Shown: piece after piece, positions 7,218-14,142 of the stretch
Position numbering within the stretch: the stretch's first letter is position 1
Layout: the number at the start of each line of letters is the position of its first letter
Source: a virus
Virus record (IMG/VR): IMGVR_UViG_3300009187_000058
Location: 1 to 30,058 of that record
DNA length: 30,058 nt
Direction: 5' to 3' (one strand)
The notes under the pieces: model-generated
The model's input: the letters and a program-made list of their open reading frames with translations, nothing else
Told to the model about the DNA's origin: nothing
Database searches by the model: none
Translations under genes and position numbers: made by a program

Positions 7218-10200
7218 ATGGCTTTTGGTATTAATGACAAAGAAGTTGAAGCAGCTCAAGCACCTACAACTGGGTTTGGTGTTAATGATAAAGCTGTCTC
7301 CTCTGTTCCAACTCCTGTTGAAACCCCACCAGTAGACTTAACTAAACCTGCTTTTCTTACGCCTCCTCAGAGAGCTACAAAATTAGTAGAAAGAGCAGCA
7401 AACATTCGTAAGGAAGAAGAACAGAAGATTCCTTTTGATGCTTTGTGGAAAGATGATAAGAATTTTAAAACCATCCAAGACTATGCTGCTGCTAGGTTTG
7501 GTAAAGAAGGTGTTCTTCTAGCAGGTGAAACAAAGGAAGACTTTGTCAATCGTTTTGCTACACACATGAAGAGGCTTGACTTTGGTAATGAGATTAATGC
7601 TGTAGGAGAACTACAGTATTTAAACAATGCTAAGCAAGAAGACATCTTAAAAGCTGGTGCAGCTTATGACTTGTTTAAAAACACTGCTGGTGTATTTGAT
7701 GAAAAGAACAGAGGACAAAAAGGTTTCCGTCCAGTGATGGATGCTATATCTAGTATTGCCAGTAGCCCATCAACTTTACTTACTTTAGGAACTGGTAAGA
7801 TTGTTAGTAGTGGTTTAACAAAACTAGCAGTTGAAAAAGGAACTAAAGCCGCACTCACTTCTGCCAAAGGTATTGGTATGGTTGCAGCAACTCCCGCTGT
7901 TGGAGGCGCTACTTCTGCTGCACAAGATGTTACTGGTCAGAAGATTGAACTCAATGTAACACAAGCTGAACTTGATCAAGCTAAGAAGATTGATCCAAAT
8001 ACACTTGATGCTGAAGGACAGGCTCAGCTTAAATCCTATATGGAGGAAAGACAGAAGAGACTGGAAGAAGGTGTTAGAGGTAAGCAGGTAGCTTTGGCTG
8101 GTGCTATTGGTGCTGTCACTGAGACAGCAGAGGTTCTACCATTTCTTCGTGGTGGAAAGAAGGGAGCAACTAGTCAGCTAGATGACATTCTTAAGGCTAG
8201 AAAGAAACCCGCAGCAGGAGAACCAACTACACCTGCACCTAAGATTGAAGTTACTCCTAAAGATCCTACAGATAAAGTATTAGAAGATGCTTATGATATC
8301 TACGAAGGACGTAAACTTCTTGATGCTCAGGGACAGCCAACATCTGTAGCACAGATGGAAGTTAGAACTGATCTTAATAAAAGAGCTACACTAATTGCTC
8401 AGGACATCTGGCAACAAATGCCTGAGCTTGCTCCTAAAGCTACAGAGAAAGTCTCTGATGCTATTAAACGCACCCTTGAATCTGTAGATACATTTGATGA
8501 TGTTGTATTTGAAAGAGCGTTAGCCTCTGCTGATGTAACACCAGATGAGTTTGCTAAGATGTTTAGAACTTCAGCAGGTGATGCTGGACGTTCTTTACAA
8601 AGCTTGTCTGTAGTTGCTCGTCTTCAAAACAAATTAAAAAACATTGATCCTGCTGCTGCTGCAGAACTTAACAAGATGTATGGCGATAGAAGCGCTATCA
8701 CTTCAGCTTTCACTGGTGTTAAAGACTTTGGCATGCGTCTTGATAGAGAGTTAAAAGCCTTAATGGTATCTCAGCTTTCTACTACCATCCGCAATGCATT
8801 CTCTGGTTTGGCTGTTGTTACTTTTGGTACAGCAGCAGAAGCCATTGAATCTTCTTTATATCGTATTGGTAAGACAGCAGGTGAGCTAGCTACTGGTAAG
8901 CCAGTTACAGGTAGCTTTACTGGTGGCTTGAAGGGTGTCTATGATGATGCTGTTCGCTCTGCTTTCTATTTAGGTCAGCGAGACTTGTCTTCTGAAGTGA
9001 CAGAAACTTTGTTAAATGGAACTCCTGCTTTGTATAGAAAGATGATTAAGACAACAGGTGAAGCTGGTCCTAATGATTTGTCTAAAGCAGCACAAATTGC
9101 TAACACATTCAACGTAGCGCAGGATGCTTTCTTCCGTAAAGCTATGTTCACTTCTTCAGTGGAAAAGCAGTTGAGTCGTGTAGGTATTAACATGTATGAT
9201 GTTATTGCACAAGGCAAGCAAGTACCTTTTGATGTGCTACAGAATGCTGTTAATGAAGCTCTTAGCGGTACATTTAGTAAGATGCCTACCAAAGGACCAA
9301 TGTTCCACGCTGTAAAATTTGTAGAAGAACTTGGCCCTATTGGATCTACAGTGATTCCTTTTCCTCGCTTCATGGCTAATGCTATGGATTGGACATATAA
9401 GCACATGCCTACTGGTGTGTTATCTGGAAGTACAGACATTGCTGCTGGCTTAACTAAAATAGCTAAAGGCGATGACTTAGGAACTAAACAACTTACTTTA
9501 GGTTTAGAGAACTTCTCTAAAGGTACTGTGGGAACTGCTGCTGTTTATGCTGCTTATAAATATAGACAAGAACATCAAGACAATGAATGGTACAACATAA
9601 AGAATCCTGATGGTTCAACTGTAGATACAAGAGCTTTATTTCCTGCTGCTCCTTTCTTAGCTTTGGGTGACTACCTTGTTAAGTTTGAAAATGGTAGAAC
9701 AGATGAGTTTAAAGCTAAGGAATTTTTAGAAGCTATGACTGGTCTTAAAGCACCAGCAGGTACATACTCATGGCTTGGTGATAAGTTTGCTGAAGCACAG
9801 TCTAATGCTGCCACTGGTGAAGACACAGCTTCAAACAAAGTTAGTACATTCTTTGGTGAGTGGGTTGGTGAATACTTAGGTAGAGCACTTGTTCCTATTC
9901 AACAGATAAGTGACATTATTGGCGCAATAGACCGTAATGAGACATTGCCTAGAGATGCTTATCAGATTCCAGCAGGTAAAGAGGGATTTGCTTCCTCTGC
10001 ACAGAATCAATTGATGAAGCGTACTCCCGTGTTGAAGCAAGAGCTTCCAGTATATCAACCACCACTAAGAGAAACTGCCGCCTTCAATGACAATGGTCCA
10101 TTGAAGATGTTGTCTGGTATTGCTATTAAGGGTGTACCTTCTGTTCTTGAAGAAGAAGTTGTTAGACTAAAAGTACCTAACAATAAAATATTTACTAGCA

Positions 10201-12260
10201 CTGGTGATAAGATTGTAGATGCTGATGCTCGTAAGATTATGGCTCCTCTAGTTGTAGAGCAGTTTGATAATCTTAAGAAGACAAGCTTCTATGCAGAAGG
10301 CAGCCAAGACCTACAGAAGGTAGCTCTACAGAATTTGATTGGATGGGCGCAGAATACAGCTAAAGAAATTGCAACTAACAAGTCTGAAGCAGCGGCTTAT
10401 GCTGTTGGTAAGCAGCCTCGCTTGTACGAAGTACAATATTCTAAATTAGCTCCTGAGCTTAAGCGTGTTGTCACTGAGACATACAAACAACAACAAGGTA
10501 AAGACTTAGCCACCACTAAAGACTATGCAACTGCACTGGCCTATGCTGAAGCTATGAGGGCTTTACCGGGCTATGCCTATGGTGGTGTAGTACACATGGA
10601 TTTGGGTGGTGCTGTAGCTAAGAAGGTGGTGAGTGAAACTGTTGAAGCTGGTTTAAAAAAGGGAGCATTATCTCTAGGTGAGATTGTTGCTAAGCATACA
10701 GTGGCTCCTGCTGTGGAGCAGACAGCACAGGTATTAGCTACTCCTGTAGTTAAAGAGAGTGCTACTTCTGTTATGGCAAAGATGCCGTACATCAAGAACA
10801 AGTATGGTCCTGCTGTTTCTAAGCCAGTGGAAGAGGCTGCTCCAATAGTTAAGCAGATGGAAGAAGCTATTCCTGAAACTGTTCCAGCAAAGATTGAAGA
10901 GCCACTTCCTGAAATTAAAACAGATCTTCCACCGCCAGAACCATCTATCTACACTACACCAGTAGCTACTATTGAGAATTTAAATAAACCAAAGTTTGGG
11001 TTTGATGAAGAAGTTAGGAAGAACACTTTGTCTAGCATTAAGGTTCTTAGACAAGAATCTTTTAATGCTGTTAAAGATGTTCCTGAATTTGCGGGTATTG
11101 ACCCAAGTGCTATCGCTGTAGCTCAGGGTGAATATAGAGTTAAGGTTGGAAGAGAATTTAATGCAGACAGCCCTGCAGATGTAGCAGAATTTGCAGACTT
11201 TGCTAAAGGATATCAAAAGAAACTAGAAGATTTGAGAGAGCAATATAAAGATATGCCTCCAAAGATTTTAATTCATGGTACTGAAACAGAAAGAACACCT
11301 TCTAAAGTTAAACGTGGTTTCTTTGATCCACAAACAATCGAGCATAAGAAACATATGGAGCTAGATGTTGGTGCAACATCTTTCACCAGTGACCTTAGAC
11401 TTAACTATCGCAATGAACCTTTTGGTGGGCCAGTTGTTAAGAACATCTCATACACTGAGATTCCTTACGCTGATTATATATTTAGAAAAGTAGATATGCC
11501 ATTAGACGCATATACTAAGAAGGATATGAATACCATTGCTAGAACAATTACTGGCGATCCTACAGTGGCTAGACCATTAGGACTACCACGCAACTTAGGC
11601 TATAAAGAAACTGAAGATGCTTTTGTTGAGAGCGAGAAGCTTACTATTCAAACTGACTTCAATAAAATTGAGAAGCAGTATAAGTTAATTGAACAGCAAG
11701 AAAATATTAGAAACAGATTTACCAATAAACTTTTGGATGTGGTAAATAAAACTGATAAAGATGGTCTTACTTTAATTGATAACATTAAAAATTCTACTGA
11801 AAAATCTACAGATGTTTATGACGTATATAACACCATCAAGAGATTATTTAAAAATGAGTTTAGACACACTGGTGAAGCTGCTGCTACAAAAGCTGGAATG
11901 CTTCCAGTACCAGATAGCAACCAAACATTTATTAGTTCATTAAGTAAACTAGCTAAGACCACCAATGTAGAAGTTATTGATGCTATCTATTCATCTTTAA
12001 ACAAATCAGGATCTACAGATAAAGCATTGGCCCTACAAGAACTAAGTAAGAATCTTAAAACAATTCAAACAATTCCTACTTATGTGCCACCAAATACAAG
12101 CCCAGCAGACATAGCTAATTTAATTGATATGCAAACTAAAGCCGCTAATAACATTAGAGATTTGATTGGTAATGACTTTAAGATTGTTGATCCTAACAAT
12201 CCTAAGAACACTAGAAGAATCGGCTTAGCTAAGGGAGGCTTAGCTAGCCGTAGAAACTAA
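7218..12260 (+). CDS. Giant virion/ejection-type protein with ADP-ribosyltransferase-like C-terminal domain
   Basis: A 1680-residue protein, the largest in the window and the last late gene. The N-terminus has two FGxNDKxV copies (3-10, 20-27). Residues about 30-1100 are mainly helical, with hydrophobic stretches near 178-240 and 510-560 that suit a DNA-ejection protein. A motif YGGVVHMDLGGAV (1121-1133) precedes a Pro/Glu/Ala-rich linker (about 1190-1260). The C-terminal domain has ILIHGTE (H1353, G1354, T1355), GATSFTSDLRLNY (1385-1397) and VESE (E1471, E1473). Their order resembles the H-Y-E-type ADP-ribosyltransferases found in some phage polyvalent proteins, although the usual Tyr is replaced by Thr/Ser. 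A helical tail ends LAKGGLASRRN. Virion role and ART activity are inferences. No clear Shine-Dalgarno precedes the start, which lies 2 nt after the previous stop. Confidence 0.65.
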   Translation: MAFGINDKEVEAAQAPTTGFGVNDKAVSSVPTPVETPPVDLTKPAFLTPPQRATKLVERAANIRKEEEQKIPFDALWKDDKNFKTIQDYAAARFGKEGVLLAGETKEDFVNRFATHMKRLDFGNEINAVGELQYLNNAKQEDILKAGAAYDLFKNTAGVFDEKNRGQKGFRPVMDAISSIASSPSTLLTLGTGKIVSSGLTKLAVEKGTKAALTSAKGIGMVAATPAVGGATSAAQDVTGQKIELNVTQAELDQAKKIDPNTLDAEGQAQLKSYMEERQKRLEEGVRGKQVALAGAIGAVTETAEVLPFLRGGKKGATSQLDDILKARKKPAAGEPTTPAPKIEVTPKDPTDKVLEDAYDIYEGRKLLDAQGQPTSVAQMEVRTDLNKRATLIAQDIWQQMPELAPKATEKVSDAIKRTLESVDTFDDVVFERALASADVTPDEFAKMFRTSAGDAGRSLQSLSVVARLQNKLKNIDPAAAAELNKMYGDRSAITSAFTGVKDFGMRLDRELKALMVSQLSTTIRNAFSGLAVVTFGTAAEAIESSLYRIGKTAGELATGKPVTGSFTGGLKGVYDDAVRSAFYLGQRDLSSEVTETLLNGTPALYRKMIKTTGEAGPNDLSKAAQIANTFNVAQDAFFRKAMFTSSVEKQLSRVGINMYDVIAQGKQVPFDVLQNAVNEALSGTFSKMPTKGPMFHAVKFVEELGPIGSTVIPFPRFMANAMDWTYKHMPTGVLSGSTDIAAGLTKIAKGDDLGTKQLTLGLENFSKGTVGTAAVYAAYKYRQEHQDNEWYNIKNPDGSTVDTRALFPAAPFLALGDYLVKFENGRTDEFKAKEFLEAMTGLKAPAGTYSWLGDKFAEAQSNAATGEDTASNKVSTFFGEWVGEYLGRALVPIQQISDIIGAIDRNETLPRDAYQIPAGKEGFASSAQNQLMKRTPVLKQELPVYQPPLRETAAFNDNGPLKMLSGIAIKGVPSVLEEEVVRLKVPNNKIFTSTGDKIVDADARKIMAPLVVEQFDNLKKTSFYAEGSQDLQKVALQNLIGWAQNTAKEIATNKSEAAAYAVGKQPRLYEVQYSKLAPELKRVVTETYKQQQGKDLATTKDYATALAYAEAMRALPGYAYGGVVHMDLGGAVAKKVVSETVEAGLKKGALSLGEIVAKHTVAPAVEQTAQVLATPVVKESATSVMAKMPYIKNKYGPAVSKPVEEAAPIVKQMEEAIPETVPAKIEEPLPEIKTDLPPPEPSIYTTPVATIENLNKPKFGFDEEVRKNTLSSIKVLRQESFNAVKDVPEFAGIDPSAIAVAQGEYRVKVGREFNADSPADVAEFADFAKGYQKKLEDLREQYKDMPPKILIHGTETERTPSKVKRGFFDPQTIEHKKHMELDVGATSFTSDLRLNYRNEPFGGPVVKNISYTEIPYADYIFRKVDMPLDAYTKKDMNTIARTITGDPTVARPLGLPRNLGYKETEDAFVESEKLTIQTDFNKIEKQYKLIEQQENIRNRFTNKLLDVVNKTDKDGLTLIDNIKNSTEKSTDVYDVYNTIKRLFKNEFRHTGEAAATKAGMLPVPDSNQTFISSLSKLAKTTNVEVIDAIYSSLNKSGSTDKALALQELSKNLKTIQTIPTYVPPNTSPADIANLIDMQTKAANNIRDLIGNDFKIVDPNNPKNTRRIGLAKGGLASRRN

Positions 12261-12275
12261 CATTTTAAATGTTAG
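12257..12275. repeat. Palindrome spanning both convergent stop codons
   Basis: A 9-1-9 palindrome (CTAACATTT, T, AAATGTTAG) lies exactly where the late arm and the early arm meet. It contains the TAA of the 1680-aa protein (12258-12260) and, on the other strand, the TAA of the 57-aa gene (12272-12274). As RNA it could form an 8-bp AT-rich stem with a 3-nt loop in either direction. No T-run follows, so it is a weak terminator at best. Confidence 0.5.
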
Positions 12276-12445
12276 AGATATCTTTCCATGTTATCAAAGT
12301 AAGCCCTGTCAAAGCCCCGCTGCCATTCTTTACCAGCCACTGACACTGGATCATATTGATTTACAATCCATCCATGTCTAAAGGCTTTATAGCCCTGTTC
12401 AAATTGAATGCGTAGTGGAGCAGAACGCTCTGGTTTATAATTCAT
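12272..12445 (-). CDS. RMF-like 57-aa protein
   Basis: A 57-residue open frame fills the gap between the two arms. It starts with ATG at 12445-12443 in an ATGA overlap with the nuclease gene upstream. The protein (from MNYKPERSAP) contains FEQGYKAFRHG, then NQYDP, then EWQRGFDRAYF. The order Gly-Tyr-x-Ala...Gly, Asn...Tyr-Asp-Pro, Trp-x-x-Gly-(Phe/Trp)-x-x-Ala is that of the ribosome modulation factor / CrpP family of small basic proteins. RMF dimerises ribosomes in E. coli; a phage copy might act on host translation, but similarity is limited to this pattern. The overlap and sensible composition support it as a real gene. Confidence 0.6.
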   Translation of the reverse strand: MNYKPERSAPLRIQFEQGYKAFRHGWIVNQYDPVSVAGKEWQRGFDRAYFDNMERYL

Positions 12446-12918
12446 GGTTTCTCTTTCAACATAGAAATCTTTAGATTATAGCAGTCACTCTTCACTGTGT
12501 ATCCATTGCTATCATCTACTTGTCCTTTCTTCATGAACACAGCATCTTCCATATATTGCTGCTTGTCATACACCCCTAAATACCAACCAACAGAGAAGTT
12601 GTTCTTCACCCTAACAAAGCAATAGTAGTCACACTTTTGCTTTGTATTCAGGGCAGCAATGGAACAGTCATATGTATCCAAGGGTTTAACACTAGTCTGC
12701 TTGGTCTTAACATCCACTGTTTTACCGCTGTCTAAAACTAAGTCATAGTCATAGGTGTTATCTAGTTTACCGCCCAACACTTGCTGAGCTATAGCTTCAC
12801 CAATAAATCCAGCAATATTACCAGCCCCATTCATAATGGAGTTGTAAAGTCTTCCCATCTCTACAGCTTTATCTCTAGCTTCTACAAGCATAGTGGGTGT
12901 TACAACAATTTCAATCAT
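12442..12918 (-). CDS. PD-(D/E)XK-type nuclease
   Basis: A 158-residue protein with a nuclease-fold signature. GFIGEAIAQQVLG (38-49) supplies E41, DYDLVLDSG supplies D57 and D59, and VDVKTKQ supplies D69-x-K71, the (D/E)xK pair that binds metal. The overall pattern (GxxGE, then D, then DxK) resembles restriction-endonuclease-like enzymes. In length it is close to T7 endonuclease I (149 aa), which has the same fold, so a role in junction resolution or host DNA breakdown is possible but not shown. It is downstream of nrdB in the same operon. It overlaps its upstream neighbour by 8 nt and the RMF-like gene by 4 nt. Confidence 0.65.
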   Translation of the reverse strand: MIEIVVTPTMLVEARDKAVEMGRLYNSIMNGAGNIAGFIGEAIAQQVLGGKLDNTYDYDLVLDSGKTVDVKTKQTSVKPLDTYDCSIAALNTKQKCDYYCFVRVKNNFSVGWYLGVYDKQQYMEDAVFMKKGQVDDSNGYTVKSDCYNLKISMLKEKP

Positions 12919-13105
12919 TAGTTCTAACCATCTTTCCTATCTCATCAAACTCACCCATGTAAATACTAATGAAGGGGAGTTTAATTAATATACCGCAATA
13001 GGAAAATAGTTTATCATAAGGTCCACCATCGTCAATGATGTGGCATATGTTCTCATTATATTCAATATCAAGCCCAATGCCTTGTCTAAATTCTACAACT
13101 ATCAT
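12911..13105 (-). CDS. Small hypothetical protein after nrdB
   Basis: The start is put at ATG 13105, where it forms an ATGA overlap with the nrdB stop. A start 15 nt earlier is possible but lies deeper in nrdB. The protein has 64 residues (MIVVEFRQGIGLDIEYN...), with beta-strand-like hydrophobic segments (LPFISIYMG), and is acidic in its first half. No domain is recognised. Its position between nrdB and a nuclease suggests a part in nucleotide or DNA metabolism, without direct evidence. Confidence 0.55.
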   Translation of the reverse strand: MIVVEFRQGIGLDIEYNENICHIIDDGGPYDKLFSYCGILIKLPFISIYMGEFDEIGKMVRTND

Positions 13106-14061
13106 GCTGCTTTCCCCCATACATCATCCCATGTACCTGTTTGAGCGCCCTTGCTGTAGTCTGTTACACGTTGTTCAAAGAAGTTGGTGTGACTAACACC
13201 AAGCATACCATCCACCCACGGCAGAGGATTCTTCTTAATCTTATAGATGCCTTTCATCCCCATAGAGATGAGTCTACGATCTGCAATATATCGTATATAC
13301 TGTTTCACTTCTTCTTTCGTGAGCTTCTCGACTTCAACCATGCTAAATGCCAGATCCACAAATTGATCTTCAAGACCAACCATTTGATCTGCAATTTCCT
13401 TAATACGATCCGAAGTTGTCTCATCTTTGTGATGTTTAACATATTCACGATACACCTTAATCATGCCTTCAGCATGCTGAGTTTCGTCCACAATAGACCA
13501 AGCAATGATTTGGCCCAACCCTTTAAGTTTACCATTCCTTGCAAAGTTTAACAACATAACAAAACTAGAAAATAACTGCATGCCTTCACCAAAAGCAGAG
13601 ATGGCAGCAATCTTCTCAGCCATTGGTGCTTCATTCAAGTTGTTAATGTAGTTGTGCTTCTCCACCATCTCTTTATATTGGAGAAACTCATTGTATGTAG
13701 ACTCTGGTAAGCCTAATGTTTCAATGAGGTGAGCATAGGCGGCTACATGCAGGGCTTCCCTGCTTGCAAAACCACTCATCATCATTCTTACTTCCGGCTG
13801 TTTAAATATTGGAATGTAATGGTCATGATAACCACTGCCAATGTCTAAGTCACCCTGTACAAAGAAGCGTAATATCTTTGTTAAAAACTCTTGCTCTTCT
13901 TTACTTAGCTTCTTATAGTCTTTAACATCCTCAGACATAGAAACTTCTGTATGAAGCCAATGACTTTGCTCATGCTGCAGCCAAGCATCATATGCCCAAG
14001 GATATTTAAAGGGTTTAAATGTTGTGCGCTCTTGCGTAATATCTTCTTTAGTCTTTACCAT
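13102..14061 (-). CDS. nrdB: Ribonucleotide reductase class I, small (radical) subunit
   Basis: A 319-residue NrdB/R2 protein that stores the tyrosyl radical and passes it to NrdA to make deoxynucleotides. Counted from M at 14061, the metal ligands are visible as D71 (GDLDIG), E102 and H105 (REALH), E159 (FGEGMQ), and E193 and H196 (DETQH). Y109, four residues after H105, fits the radical tyrosine. The N-terminus KPFKYPWAYDAWLQHEQSHW is typical. The start is chosen because TTGGAG lies about 8-12 nt upstream; an open frame continues to 14130 but adds 23 residues of no family likeness. It lies after nrdA with an 81-nt leader holding a hairpin. Confidence 0.93.
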   Translation of the reverse strand: MVKTKEDITQERTTFKPFKYPWAYDAWLQHEQSHWLHTEVSMSEDVKDYKKLSKEEQEFLTKILRFFVQGDLDIGSGYHDHYIPIFKQPEVRMMMSGFASREALHVAAYAHLIETLGLPESTYNEFLQYKEMVEKHNYINNLNEAPMAEKIAAISAFGEGMQLFSSFVMLLNFARNGKLKGLGQIIAWSIVDETQHAEGMIKVYREYVKHHKDETTSDRIKEIADQMVGLEDQFVDLAFSMVEVEKLTKEEVKQYIRYIADRRLISMGMKGIYKIKKNPLPWVDGMLGVSHTNFFEQRVTDYSKGAQTGTWDDVWGKAA

Positions 14062-14099
14062 TACCAATGTCTCCAAGTGTTTGCAATGATGTGAATACA

Positions 14100-14118
14100 G
14101 GTGATCATTTCGACCACC
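14100..14118 (-). promoter_or_regulatory. Hairpin in the nrdA-nrdB spacer
   Basis: On the - strand the sequence GGTGGTC, GAAAT, GATCACC folds into a 7-bp stem with one G-U pair and a 5-nt loop. It sits in the 81-nt space between the nrdA stop and the nrdB start, about 40 nt before the nrdB ATG. No T-run follows, so it is more likely an RNA stability or processing element than a terminator. Confidence 0.4.
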
Positions 14119-14142
14119 CGCATTCCCCAATATAAAAGCTTT

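Noticed and set aside
13141-13551. + strand frame opposite nrdB
   Set aside because: nrdB is certain on the other strand; the frame has no ribosome site and an implausible composition.
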